A stretch of DNA of 64,000 bases from Shewanella woodyi ATCC 51908 (GCF_000019525.1 NC_010506.1:2108001-2172000); one strand, 5' to 3'. Shown: positions 8,451-18,181, numbered from the stretch's first letter. Numbers and translations are program-made. Notes: generated by a model not told the origin, from the sequence alone.

Positions 8451-9371
8451 GTGAGTATATCAACCTTGTTTAAACAACTTTTTTTATTAACGTTTATCTG
8501 TAGTGTTAACTTAAGTGTTAACGCTCAAACTATTGAAAATAAAAATGATAGTTTGCATTCAGATGAGCCTGTAACCTTAACCTTTGGCGTTGTGCCCCAG
8601 CAAGCGGCTAGTACCTTAGCAAGGTTGTGGTCGCCGGTTTTTGAGGTCATGTCGCAAAATGCTAATTTTCAATTGCGTTTTGCTACCGCAAGAGATATCC
8701 CCACTTTTGAAAAGCGATTGGCTCAAGGTGAGTATGACATCGCGTATATGAACCCCTATCACTATACAGTTTTCCATGATTCTGTTGGTTATCAAGCTTT
8801 GGTTAAGCAGAAAGGAAAACAGATAAAAGGGATCATCGTGGTAAGAGAAGATTCTCCTATTCAAACATTAGACGAATTAGAAAGTCAGGTGCTTGCTTAT
8901 CCTGCACCAGCTGCCTTTGCTGCCAGTGTGTTACCTCGAGCAAACTTAAAACTTAAAAATATAGAGACAAAAGTGAAGTATGTTGGCTCCCATGATTCTG
9001 TGTATTTAGCGGTCGCCCAAGGTCTTGTGGCCGCTGGTGGAGGGGTTCAGCGTACCTTTAAGACAATGGATAAACAGATAACTGAACAGTTACGAGTTCT
9101 TTGGGTCACCCCTGGTTATACCCCGCACGCTATCGCTTTTCATCCTAGAGTTCCGAAGAGTTTAATTGAGGAGGTGCAGCTTAAAATGCTTGAGTTAACG
9201 TCAAGTATTGAAGGTAGAGATGCACTAGAGCGCTTAGGTTTTAGTCGCTTTGAGCAGGCAAGCAATGGTGACTGGGATGATGTTAGAGCATTGGGTTTAG
9301 GCAGCTTTTCTAAACCGTTAGAGCAAGCGAAAGAGAGGAAAGGAACATCACATAACATGGAGGATAGATAA
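8451..9371 (+). CDS. PhnD-like periplasmic binding protein, sensor partner
   Basis: I choose the GTG at 8451 because a strong ribosome site, AAGGAGGTG, lies 5 bases upstream; an ATG at 8427 lacks one. The product is 306 aa with a signal peptide (cleavage likely after NVNAQ-like residues, about 26). The rest matches the phosphate/phosphonate ABC-transporter binding protein family (GVVPQQAAS near the mature N-terminus, then YDIAYMNPYHYTVF). No ABC permease or ATPase gene is nearby. Instead its stop overlaps the start of a hybrid histidine kinase by one base (TAATG). This suggests it presents a ligand to the kinase, as LuxP does for LuxQ. Ligand unknown. Confidence 0.85.
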   Translation: MSISTLFKQLFLLTFICSVNLSVNAQTIENKNDSLHSDEPVTLTFGVVPQQAASTLARLWSPVFEVMSQNANFQLRFATARDIPTFEKRLAQGEYDIAYMNPYHYTVFHDSVGYQALVKQKGKQIKGIIVVREDSPIQTLDELESQVLAYPAPAAFAASVLPRANLKLKNIETKVKYVGSHDSVYLAVAQGLVAAGGGVQRTFKTMDKQITEQLRVLWVTPGYTPHAIAFHPRVPKSLIEEVQLKMLELTSSIEGRDALERLGFSRFEQASNGDWDDVRALGLGSFSKPLEQAKERKGTSHNMEDR

Positions 9372-12300
9372 TGTCCTTTAGGTTAAAGACGGTGCTTGGA
9401 ATTGCCTTTATTGAGGGAGTATTGCTCCTGCTACTGGTGTATACCAGTGTTGATTACCTAAAGAGCTCTAATGAAGCCGAGATAGTTAAGCGAGCTGATG
9501 CCATAGTGACGCTGTTTGCTGCTGCGACTAAAGATGCTGTAATAAGTACCGATCTGTCCACATTGCAAGTGCTTGCCAATGAACTCTTGGAGAGTAATCA
9601 AGTTTTATACGTCAATATCTATGATAGAAACTCGCTTTTAGTTCAGGTCGGTGAAATCTCATCTGGAGAAGTTGGCTTCGAGGTGGAAGATGAGGAGAAC
9701 CCTCCGGGGAGGATCGTTGGACTGAGCAATGGAGTGTTAGCTGTTCAGGCAGAGATTTTAGAGTCAGGCTATCATTTCGGTCATGTTGAACTGGGCATTA
9801 GTGTACATAAGTTCGATCAGTTTCTAATCGATGCTACAACACGTTTTTTCTCTATTGCAGGGCTAGAGATGGTGTTGGTTGCTCTGTTTTCTTGGCTTTT
9901 AGGCCATTACCTGACAAGTAACTTAAGTGAGCTGAAAACAGCCTCAAATCGAATTTTACAAGGTGAAACCGGAATACAAATTCCAGTGACTAGCAGTGAT
10001 GAGATAGGACAGACCACGCGCGCTTTTAACCGAATGATTGAGAAGGTGGAGGGAAAAGCAAAGGAGTTAGAGGGAGCGAATACTCGTTTAAATACCATTC
10101 TGTCTGCTGCTGTCGACGGCTTTATTATTATCGATGTTTATGGTGTCATTACTCAGGTTAATCCTGCGATATGCCGGCTTTTTGGCTATATGGAGGATGA
10201 GATTGTCGGTAAAAATGTTTCTATTTTTATGCCGAGTTATGAGCGACATACACATAATGCTTTTTTGAAACGTTTTATTGAGGGGAAGCGGGAGGCTGTT
10301 GAGCGAAATGGAAGAGAGTTCATGGCGCTACATAAAGATGGCAACCTTTTTCCTATCGAACTCTCTATTTCTAAGATGACCATAGAAAAGGAGATCATGC
10401 TGTTAGGCTTGGTCAAAGATCTCAGTGATATCAAACAAAAAGAGATCGAGGCTAAGCGAACCGAGTCGATTTTATTAGCGACCCTCGAAGCGAGTCAAGA
10501 TGCACTGATAACAATTGATATTGCCGGTAAAATTCAAGAGTTTAATGAAGCCGCCAGTCAGCTATTTGGACATGACAAAGAGAGTGTGATTGGTGAGCAA
10601 CTTGCTGAAGTTATCTTTACTGATATTGAGAAGGCCTGTTTTAAGGAAGGTTTAGAAGAGTTCAGGCAAACGGGAGATGGACCAGCCATTAAAAAAAGTA
10701 TTGAATTAATGTCGATGAAACTTGATGGCAGTACGCTGCCAATTGAGCTGAAGATGATACCTGTTCAGCTTGGGGATGATATATTTCTTACCGCTTTTAT
10801 CCATGATATCTCCAAACGCATGGAATATGAGTTGCAGTTAAAGAATGCGAAAGAGGAGGCTGAGTCTGGTAGTAAGGCAAAATCTCGTTTTCTTGCCACA
10901 ATGAGTCATGAGATCCGCTCTCCATTAAATGCAGTGTTAGGCAGTGTAGAACTCTTGTTAGATTCGATGTTGAATAAGGAGCAGAGACTTTATGCGCAGA
11001 CCGCCAGAGAAGCTGGTACGGCGCTACTGAGTACCATCAATGATATCTTGGATTTCTCTAAAATCGAAGCGGGTCAAATGGCTTTGGAAACCGAGAGTTT
11101 TTCTCCTGCTAAGTTAGTGTCCCAAGTGATGCAGATTTTAGCGCCTAAAGCGGCGGAAAAAGGGGTAAACCTTGCCACATTTATCAATCGAAATGTGCCA
11201 GAGATAGTAAAAGGTGATGCTCAAAGGTTAAGGCAAGTGCTGCATAACTTGGTGGATAATGCGATTAAGTTTTCTGACTCAGGGTGCATCTCTGTTGAGA
11301 TGTGGATCCCCGATAGTCATCATCAGGAGGTGCAGCTTTATTGTACGGTGACCGATGAGGGCATTGGGGTGAGCCTTTCAGCTCAAGAGAAGTTATTTCA
11401 AGAGTTTAGCCAAGTTCACGATCAACATAATACGAGTTATAAAGGAACGGGATTAGGCTTAGCTATTTGCTCCGAATTGATCACCATGATGGGAGGTAAA
11501 ATTGAGCTTAGTAGTCGGTTAGGCCACGGTAGCTGCTTTCGGTTTGATGTTCGATTACAGCAAGACCCATGTGAGTTGAATCATTTCTACCATCTTCCCC
11601 AACACGCCAGAGTGCTGTTGATCCACTCAGATAAAACGGTGGTCGAGCTAGCTCGTAAGCAGTACTGCCAATATGGTGTGCACTGTGACAATCTGGACAA
11701 TATTTCAATTCTAGTTGGAAGTGCTGAGGTGAAAGGACGTTTTAATTTAATTTTGATTGATGAAACAAGCCTGCCTGAGATAGATCAGAGTTTGACTTAT
11801 TTACTAAAGCGCGACTTTTTATTTGAGGAGGGGATACTCGCTTTACTGGTGTCTAGCTTAGGTTCAAATATGTCTGAGGAGCTATCTAAACTTGGCTTAG
11901 AGCAGGTGATATATAAGCCATTAAATAGAGATATTTTACTTGGTTTATTAAGTAAGAGTTATCTAAATAAAAAAGAGAGTAGTGCAGATATCCTATTACC
12001 CGATATAACACCTAAAAATAAGTTGTTGTTATTAGCTGAAGACAGTATGTCAAACCAACTTGTGGCAGGCGCTATGCTGACTAAGGCAGGCTATGAAGTT
12101 GAGTTTGCAAATAATGGTGTTGAAGCGGTTAGCATGGCAGCGGAAAAAAACTATGGCTTGATTTTGATGGATATGCGTATGCCGGAGATGGATGGTGTTG
12201 AGGCTGCGCAACTTATTTTACTGAGCCAACCAGACACCATTATTCTTGCTATGACAGCTAATGTTCAACAGGAGGATATGGATAGTTGTTTAAGGGTAGG

Positions 12301-12877
12301 TATGAAGGATTTTGTCCCTAAGCCTGTCAATAAAAATGATTTAATTAGGCTCATTGAACAGTGGTTGCCCGCAATCACAGATGAAGAGCGGGTGATTGAT
12401 TCTGTAGACAGTGAAGTGAGAGTTAATGAGCTAAAAAGTTGTGAACATCCAGATGAGGACATAAGCTTTAAGGATGACAGAGCAGAGGTTATCCCCCTTA
12501 TGGCTGAGATGGAAAGTGAAGCTGAAAAGTTAAAAGATAACTTGTTTGATGAAGGAGTTATCTCTGAGCTGTTTGATGTACTTGGCCAAGAGTCTGTAGA
12601 GGGTATGTACTCAGTTTATCTTTCTGAAACAGTTGAACGTTTAGAGGTGTTAAAAACCTTAATGAAAAACCGAAATTATCATGAGATAGACAATCAAGCC
12701 CATACGTTAAAAAGTAGCTCAGGTAGTTTTGGTGCCCAAGCTCTCTACAAGGTTGCAAAAAACCTAGAAAAAAGTGCGAGAGAGAAAGATGAGAACAATA
12801 TAGAGTTTCATTTTTTAGCTGTCCAACAAGTTGGTGATGAAACGGTAAAGGCTTTTAAAGACAGATTTATCGCTTAA
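9371..12877 (+). CDS. Hybrid sensor histidine kinase (HAMP-PAS-PAS-HisKA-HATPase-REC-REC-Hpt)
   Basis: 1168 aa. Membrane segments lie at about 8-28 and 160-181 and bracket a small periplasmic domain. A HAMP domain (185-235) follows, then two PAS domains (about 240-355 and 367-490). HisKA has the phospho-accepting His513 (SHEIRSPLN). The HATPase is at about 620-735. The first receiver (about 740-865) is divergent. The second (878-1000) is canonical, with AED at about 887 and Asp934 (LMDMRMPEMDG). A C-terminal Hpt domain carries His1111 (AHTLKSSSG). All relay parts are in one chain, so the output should be a separate receiver: the LuxO/SypG-like regulator 90 bp downstream is the obvious target. 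The PhnD-like protein is the probable input. Confidence 0.92.
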   Translation: MSFRLKTVLGIAFIEGVLLLLLVYTSVDYLKSSNEAEIVKRADAIVTLFAAATKDAVISTDLSTLQVLANELLESNQVLYVNIYDRNSLLVQVGEISSGEVGFEVEDEENPPGRIVGLSNGVLAVQAEILESGYHFGHVELGISVHKFDQFLIDATTRFFSIAGLEMVLVALFSWLLGHYLTSNLSELKTASNRILQGETGIQIPVTSSDEIGQTTRAFNRMIEKVEGKAKELEGANTRLNTILSAAVDGFIIIDVYGVITQVNPAICRLFGYMEDEIVGKNVSIFMPSYERHTHNAFLKRFIEGKREAVERNGREFMALHKDGNLFPIELSISKMTIEKEIMLLGLVKDLSDIKQKEIEAKRTESILLATLEASQDALITIDIAGKIQEFNEAASQLFGHDKESVIGEQLAEVIFTDIEKACFKEGLEEFRQTGDGPAIKKSIELMSMKLDGSTLPIELKMIPVQLGDDIFLTAFIHDISKRMEYELQLKNAKEEAESGSKAKSRFLATMSHEIRSPLNAVLGSVELLLDSMLNKEQRLYAQTAREAGTALLSTINDILDFSKIEAGQMALETESFSPAKLVSQVMQILAPKAAEKGVNLATFINRNVPEIVKGDAQRLRQVLHNLVDNAIKFSDSGCISVEMWIPDSHHQEVQLYCTVTDEGIGVSLSAQEKLFQEFSQVHDQHNTSYKGTGLGLAICSELITMMGGKIELSSRLGHGSCFRFDVRLQQDPCELNHFYHLPQHARVLLIHSDKTVVELARKQYCQYGVHCDNLDNISILVGSAEVKGRFNLILIDETSLPEIDQSLTYLLKRDFLFEEGILALLVSSLGSNMSEELSKLGLEQVIYKPLNRDILLGLLSKSYLNKKESSADILLPDITPKNKLLLLAEDSMSNQLVAGAMLTKAGYEVEFANNGVEAVSMAAEKNYGLILMDMRMPEMDGVEAAQLILLSQPDTIILAMTANVQQEDMDSCLRVGMKDFVPKPVNKNDLIRLIEQWLPAITDEERVIDSVDSEVRVNELKSCEHPDEDISFKDDRAEVIPLMAEMESEAEKLKDNLFDEGVISELFDVLGQESVEGMYSVYLSETVERLEVLKTLMKNRNYHEIDNQAHTLKSSSGSFGAQALYKVAKNLEKSAREKDENNIEFHFLAVQQVGDETVKAFKDRFIA

Positions 12878-12968
12878 TGGTCACTTTGATTCATGACCTG
12901 TTGTTTTCGATAAAAGCTTATCTTTATATTTGGCGTCAATAACATGAAAAGTGGAGGAGCGGACATAT

Positions 12969-14477
12969 ATGGAAATTGATCACTCGTTTACGGTTTTACT
13001 TGTGGAAGATAGTATGTCTTTAGGCGCACTTTATACTGAGTATCTGAGGGCTGAAGGAGCTAAGGTCACTCATGTTAATCATGGAGAGGATGCGTTAGCG
13101 GAAATGGAGCGATGGCAACCTGATCTTTTAGTGCTAGATATTAAGCTTCCCGATATGTCGGGAATGGATATTTTGCAAAAAGTTCAGTCTAACTATACTG
13201 ATATTACTGTCATTATGATCACAGCCCATGGCACGATTGATCTGGCTGTTGAATCGATGAAGTCTGGTGCTTTTGATTTCTTAGTCAAACCTTTTGATGC
13301 TAAACGCCTCTCTATTACCGTCCGTAATGCCCTTAAACAACGCCAGCTGGTCAATTTAGTCGCCAAGTATGAACAGAGTTTGCCAAAAGCAAACTACAAA
13401 GGGTTTGTTGGTGAATCACTGTCGATGCAAGCTGTATATAAAACCATAGATTGCGTTGCAAACAGTAAAGCTTCAGTGTTTATTGTAGGAGAAAGCGGTA
13501 CAGGCAAGGAGGTGTGTGCTCATGCCATCCATCATGCAGGAAATAGACGAGACAATGCATTTGTGGCACTTAACTGTGCTTCAATTCCCAAGGACCTTAT
13601 AGAGAGTGAGATCTTTGGTCATACCAAAGGAGCATTTACCGGAGCTGTGGCTAATCGAGATGGTGCGGCGAGCCGTGCTGATGGTGGAACACTTTTTCTT
13701 GATGAAATTTGTGAAATGGATCTAGAGCTTCAGAGTAAGTTATTACGTTTTATCCAGACTGGTATTTTTCAAAAAGTGGGAGGAACCAAGGAGGAGAGGG
13801 TTGATGTGCGCTTTGTCAGCGCAACGAATCGGATCCCTTGGGAAGAGGTGAAGCATGGACGTTTTCGCGAAGATCTTTTTTATCGTTTACATGTGATCCC
13901 CATTGAGTTGCCGCCTCTTCGAATGAGAGGAAAAGATATTACCCTGCTAGCCAATAAGTTATTGAAAGAATATAATAATGAAGAGGGGAAACAGTTTAAA
14001 AGTTTAAGCAGTGATACTAAGAAAATACTGCAGTCTTATGATTGGCCTGGCAATGTCAGGCAGTTACAAAATATCATAAGGCAGGTGGTTGTTTTAAACT
14101 CATCAGATATTGTTGAGGCTTCGATGTTACCACCACAACTGACCTCGACGTTGAGTCGCACTAGCTTGGTTCAGCCTTTAATTGGAGTGCAATCAACGGC
14201 TGAGGATAATAGAGGTTTAACGGATGTTGTTTCTTGTCTATCTTCTGAGGATGGTAAAGAAGATACCGGTTTATATCAAACAGAGGCCTCGCTAAGCTGT
14301 TCGGGTGAAGATGATAAGATCATACCTCTATGGTTATCTGAAAAACATACAATAGAAGCTGCGATTAAACAATGTGATGGCAATGTGCCCAAGGCTGCGG
14401 CATTATTAGATATCAGCGCTTCAACTATCTATCGAAAACGTCAAAGCTGGGAAGAGCAACAAAAAGTAACCTCTTAG
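12969..14477 (+). CDS. LuxO/SypG-family sigma-54-dependent response regulator
   Basis: The ATG at 12969 has a GGAGGAG ribosome site 9 bases upstream; a GTG at 12951 would overlap that site and is rejected. 502 aa. Receiver domain with Asp57 (LVLDIKLPD) and a following SVKP-type lysine (VKPF). AAA+ domain with Walker A GESGTGKE, the sigma-54 contact loop GAFTGA, Walker B GGTLFLDE and arginine fingers (FREDLFYRL). A Fis-type helix-turn-helix is at the C-terminus (NVPKAAALLDISASTIYRK). The central domain is strikingly LuxO-like, a group that includes SypG, activator of the Vibrio syp polysaccharide genes. Three sigma-54 promoters and LuxO-type boxes in this locus are likely targets. Confidence 0.92.
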   Translation: MEIDHSFTVLLVEDSMSLGALYTEYLRAEGAKVTHVNHGEDALAEMERWQPDLLVLDIKLPDMSGMDILQKVQSNYTDITVIMITAHGTIDLAVESMKSGAFDFLVKPFDAKRLSITVRNALKQRQLVNLVAKYEQSLPKANYKGFVGESLSMQAVYKTIDCVANSKASVFIVGESGTGKEVCAHAIHHAGNRRDNAFVALNCASIPKDLIESEIFGHTKGAFTGAVANRDGAASRADGGTLFLDEICEMDLELQSKLLRFIQTGIFQKVGGTKEERVDVRFVSATNRIPWEEVKHGRFREDLFYRLHVIPIELPPLRMRGKDITLLANKLLKEYNNEEGKQFKSLSSDTKKILQSYDWPGNVRQLQNIIRQVVVLNSSDIVEASMLPPQLTSTLSRTSLVQPLIGVQSTAEDNRGLTDVVSCLSSEDGKEDTGLYQTEASLSCSGEDDKIIPLWLSEKHTIEAAIKQCDGNVPKAAALLDISASTIYRKRQSWEEQQKVTS

Positions 14478-14528
14478 GTTAGCCCATAATCGCTTGTCGC
14501 TTTGGCGTGAACCAATAAGAGAGTCCAA

Positions 14529-15278
14529 ATGCAGTATCTCGTCGATGTTCATGCCCATACCATAGCGTCAACTCACGCCTATAGCACAATTCATGATTAT
14601 ATCTCTGTGGCAAAAGAGAAAGGTCTTAAGCTCTTTGCGGTAACCGATCACGGTCCAGACATGGCGGATGCCCCTCATTTTTGGCATTTTGTTAATATGA
14701 GAGTCTTGCCCAGATTGGTAGATGGTATTGGCATTTTAAGAGGTATAGAAGCCAACATAAAAAATCGAGATGGAGAGATTGATTTTTTCGGTGACTATCT
14801 TAAAGAGTTGGATATCGTACTTGCTGGATTTCACGAACCGGTATTTCCTCCCTCTGATCGTCAAACACATACTCAGGCGATGATCTCGACGATTGAGAGT
14901 GGCAATGTGGATATTATTACTCACCCGGGTAATCCAGCTTATCCTATCGATATTGATAAAGTTGCAGAAGCGGCAGCAAAACATAATGTGGCTCTGGAGA
15001 TCAATAACTCCTCTTTTCTTGCATCGCGCAAAGGCAGTGAAGGTAACTGTATCGCGATTGCACGTGCAGTTCACGACGCTGGAGGCTTGCTGGTGATGGG
15101 ATCTGATTCCCATATCTCTTTCTCTTTAGGGGGATTTGAGCAGGCCATTTTAGTTATCCGTGAAGCAGAGTTTCCTGAGGAGAGACTACTCAATCGAAGC
15201 CCACAGGCTTTGCTCTCTTTTTTGTCTGAAAGAGGGCATGACTCCCTTGATGAGTACTCTGTACTACTAAGGAGCTAA
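14529..15278 (+). CDS. PHP-domain phosphatase (YcdX family)
   Basis: 249 aa, full length for the YcdX family of trinuclear zinc PHP phosphoesterases. Metal-binding motifs: DVHAHT (residues 6-11), TDHGPD (about 40-45), GIEANI, FHEPV, THPGNP and the terminal GSDSHIS. The cytoplasmic enzyme has phosphatase activity on small phosphorylated molecules; E. coli YcdX is linked to swarming motility. It lies 51 bp after the sigma-54 regulator on the same strand and is probably in its transcript, so a role in the motile/sessile switch is possible but not shown. Confidence 0.85.
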
Positions 15279-15341
15279 ATTCGATAGGCATTATTGAAGC
15301 TTTCTTGGAAAAATAGCTCTAGCTTCACGCTACAGTTAGAG

Positions 15342-15431
15342 TTAGAAAGGTTCAAGGGGAAACGCTGTGCTGCTTTTCCTAGTAGGACGCAGTCCGTTCT
15401 CGGAGCGTCCTAGGACCTAGAACCTTTCTAA
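15342..15431. repeat. Nested inverted repeat, REP/MITE-like or terminator
   Basis: The outer arms are a perfect 12-bp inverted repeat, TTAGAAAGGTTC (15342-15353) and GAACCTTTCTAA (15420-15431). An inner pair, AGGACGC (15384-15390) and GCGTCCT (15405-15411), forms a second hairpin. It lies between the convergent PHP and Wzi-like genes and is followed by AAAAATT. It could be a bidirectional terminator or a dispersed repetitive element; the nested design favours the latter. Confidence 0.55.
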
Positions 15432-15435
15432 AAAA

Positions 15436-16902
15436 TTAAAATCGTCTTTCCCACCCTGCATAGATAGTGGTGTCCCAATCGTTGCCGCCATTGTGAACAT
15501 ATTGGCTGTAGCCTAGTGTACCACCCACTTTTAAGGTTCCTTCATAGAAAGGGCGATGATAACTGGTGTCGATTTGGTATACCCGCTCATACTCTCCCGG
15601 TGAAACAGGGTTGCCACCTTGAGGGTTCGATGTATCTTTACCATCGGTATTCAGTCTTAACCAGCGTAACTTGTTGGTGATGTTTTGACCGCCACCAAGC
15701 TGAGTTATTCCGCCTATGACTAAGGTTTCTGAATCATTGTCGTAGGTGCTACCTAGACTTTTACCATAGTAGCGGTAGCCACTTTTATAAAAGCCATGTT
15801 CATACATGCAGTTATAGATCTTATCGCTGGCGCCACATGAAGCTTTAGTATCGGCATATTCGATAAAGATCCGAGTATTAATACTAGCAAGCACAAAATC
15901 AACACCGCCCATATTAGAAGCGTTGATCAGTTTATTCTTACCATTATGATAATCTTCATGAATGCGCTCATAGTAGATACCATATGGGATCCCAAATGCG
16001 GTATCTGACCAGCGAAAATCATAGCCTGCCAGCATATTTTCTTGGCCATTTTCAATTTCACTTTCACTCATGCCACCGTTGAATAGGCCGTCCCACCAGT
16101 CACTTAGACTATTACCGTAACCTTCGCCGCCCCACTGCATCGTCCATGAGAAGCCCACTTCTAACTTTGAAATTGGTCTTAGGGTACCGCGAGCGCCCCA
16201 ATGCTTTGTTTCTGGTACATAGCGGTCACTTTCCATCTGACTAAAGCTGGTGGTGAAAGTCCAAGGCCCGACCCAGTTCAGCCAAGGGGTTTCAAAGGCT
16301 TGTGAGTTATTTCGGCTGAATGTGATCCCCGGCATAGGGCGCGCATTGGTGGTCTGAATAAGGCCTGTATCCCAACCCGGCCCCCAGTATTTTTGTTGTG
16401 CGCCTGCACTGACTATCCAGTTACCGAGCATGACAGCGGCAAAGCTGTTATCAAGGCGTGCACTGTTGCCATCTATGGGATCGTAGTGGTAGCTTGCCGA
16501 AAGGCGGCCGCTAAACCAGTCTTGAGTGACTTCTGCGCTGACAGAGGTCTCTGCTTTATCACGATAGTCTTGACCAAAACCAATAAAACGTGTGGGATCT
16601 GATGCCGTAGCCAGTTCAATTTTAGTATTAAAACTTTGATGGTCTTCATTGTAAGCTGCCATGACACGTTCAAATGCAGAGAGTTGACTCGCATTTAGCT
16701 GCGATTGCTCAGCTTTGTCCATATCTTGCTTTAACCCGTCCCACATCAGTGGATAAGTGGTAATAGGTTGGAGAATGACACCCGTATCTGAAAGCAGTTG
16801 AATATCCGCGCGCAGTGACAAGTCATTAGGTTCGACCCACCATGCAGCCTGCACTGAACTGCACCCTAGCAGTAAAAACCCTGATAATAATTTGATTTTC
16901 AT
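15436..16902 (-). CDS. Wzi-family outer-membrane capsule assembly protein
   Basis: The ATG at 16902 has an AGGGA site upstream and opens a normal signal peptide ending in SVQAA; an upstream in-frame codon would put nine residues in front of it. 488 aa. The mature start AWWVEPNDLSLRADIQLLSD and the terminal aromatic residue (ERRF) mark an outer-membrane beta barrel of the capsule assembly Wzi family. Wzi anchors or organises polysaccharide at the cell surface. Its place beside the export and regulatory genes suggests it belongs to the same exopolysaccharide system, although I see no good sigma-54 promoter in front of it. Confidence 0.85.
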   Translation of the reverse strand: MKIKLLSGFLLLGCSSVQAAWWVEPNDLSLRADIQLLSDTGVILQPITTYPLMWDGLKQDMDKAEQSQLNASQLSAFERVMAAYNEDHQSFNTKIELATASDPTRFIGFGQDYRDKAETSVSAEVTQDWFSGRLSASYHYDPIDGNSARLDNSFAAVMLGNWIVSAGAQQKYWGPGWDTGLIQTTNARPMPGITFSRNNSQAFETPWLNWVGPWTFTTSFSQMESDRYVPETKHWGARGTLRPISKLEVGFSWTMQWGGEGYGNSLSDWWDGLFNGGMSESEIENGQENMLAGYDFRWSDTAFGIPYGIYYERIHEDYHNGKNKLINASNMGGVDFVLASINTRIFIEYADTKASCGASDKIYNCMYEHGFYKSGYRYYGKSLGSTYDNDSETLVIGGITQLGGGQNITNKLRWLRLNTDGKDTSNPQGGNPVSPGEYERVYQIDTSYHRPFYEGTLKVGGTLGYSQYVHNGGNDWDTTIYAGWERRF

Positions 16903-17290
16903 TGTGATCCCTTTTGATAATGCCGGCATTCTAGAGGAATCACTTTTATTGGAAAAGTGTTGAATTAGCCCTTGGTAAAAATATTGCCAATTGTCAATTT
17001 AACGTAACTGTAGTGTTGGCGTTTTGAGGTGTTTGGGTTTTAATTTTGCAGTTGTGAGTGTTGCTTTATTGTTTTGCTGAGGGTTTGAATACGAATGCAG
17101 CATTATTGAAAAGCTTTGCAAGGATATTGCGTAGGTTTAAACTCTTTTTAGTTTATGTATTTTAGATTTTTAATCGAAAATATTTAGTATTGCAAATGAA
17201 TATAAGCGAATTTAGGTTTGTTCTCGCTACATAAATAGAAAACTCTTATATTGTTAGCCTTAAAACAGAAATAGCTGCGGAGTAGAGAAG
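16903..17290. other. 388-bp intergenic region between the wzi-like gene and mak
   Basis: AT-rich divergent promoter region. No ORF or RNA gene seen. A weak -24-like TGGCAA on the minus strand lacks the -12 GC. A half LuxO box (TTGCAAAT) occurs near 17194. The mak ribosome site GGAG is at 17279-17282. Confidence 0.5.
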
Positions 17291-18181
17291 ATGGTGCGAA
17301 TGGGCGTCGACCTTGGTGGAACTAAAATTGAAATTGTAGCGTTAAATGATGGAGGAAAAGAACTTTTTCGTAAACGTATACCGACTCCAAGAGAGTACCC
17401 TGCCACGCTGGATGCAATAGAAGCACTGGTCAATGAGGTTGAGTCAACATTGGGAGAAACTGGAACTGTTGGCGTGGGGATCCCTGGTGTTGTTTCTCCC
17501 TATTCTGGGCTGGTAAAAAACGCCAATTCGACTTGGATTAATGGTCACCCTTTAGATGTGGATTTAGGTGAGCGTTTGAATCGTGAGGTGAGAGTTGCCA
17601 ATGATGCTAACTGCTTTGCTGTTTCTGAAGCTGTCGATGGCGCCGCTGCAGGAAAGGGGGTTGTATTTGGTGTGATTATTGGCACTGGCTGTGGTGCCGG
17701 CTTTGCGATCAATGGCAAGGTACATGCAGGTGGTAATGGCATTGGTGGTGAATGGGGCCATAATCCGCTGCCTTGGATGACAAGTGATGAGTTTAATACT
17801 ACCTCCTGTTTCTGTGGCAATAGAGATTGTATTGAGACCTTTATTTCCGGTACTGGTTTTGTCAGGGATTTTAAAGCAGCTGGTGGACAAGCAAATAGCG
17901 GAATAGAGATCGCGAGTTTAGTGGAAAACGGAGATAAGTTGGCCAAAGCGGCCTTTGAGCGTTATATCGATAGATTGGCTCGCTCATTAGCCCACGTGAT
18001 CAATGTGCTTGACCCTGATGTGATTGTGTTAGGCGGAGGTGTGTCTAACATCGCAGCTATCTATCCTCTGTTACCAGAAGTATTACCTAAATATGTACTT
18101 GGCGGTGAATGCAGAACACCTGTTGTACAAAATATGTATGGCGGCTCTTCGGGAGTGAGAGGCGCAGCTTGGCTATGGTAA
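17291..18181 (+). CDS. mak: ROK-family fructokinase (Mak-like)
   Basis: 296 aa, normal for the family. ATP-binding signature [10 protein letters not shown] at residues 5-14, sugar-site motif [13 protein letters not shown], catalytic Asp in ANDANCFA, second phosphate motif IGTGCGAG, and the ROK zinc site [12 protein letters not shown] plus the upstream His of [10 protein letters not shown]. Long stretches match E. coli Mak by recall ([21 protein letters not shown]). Reaction: ATP-dependent phosphorylation of fructose, perhaps other hexoses, in the cytoplasm. GGAG lies 8 bases before the start. It is monocistronic or leads the elyC-like gene 65 bp downstream. Confidence 0.85.
   Translation: MVRMGVDLGGTKIEIVALNDGGKELFRKRIPTPREYPATLDAIEALVNEVESTLGETGTVGVGIPGVVSPYSGLVKNANSTWINGHPLDVDLGERLNREVRVANDANCFAVSEAVDGAAAGKGVVFGVIIGTGCGAGFAINGKVHAGGNGIGGEWGHNPLPWMTSDEFNTTSCFCGNRDCIETFISGTGFVRDFKAAGGQANSGIEIASLVENGDKLAKAAFERYIDRLARSLAHVINVLDPDVIVLGGGVSNIAAIYPLLPEVLPKYVLGGECRTPVVQNMYGGSSGVRGAAWLW

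Noticed and set aside
14736..15113. 125-aa antisense reading frame
   Set aside because: Lies wholly inside the PHP-domain gene on the other strand, with no ribosome site or recognisable domain.
16903..17290. Sigma-54 promoter before the wzi-like gene
   Set aside because: Only a TGGCAA half is present; the -12 GC is missing at the right spacing.
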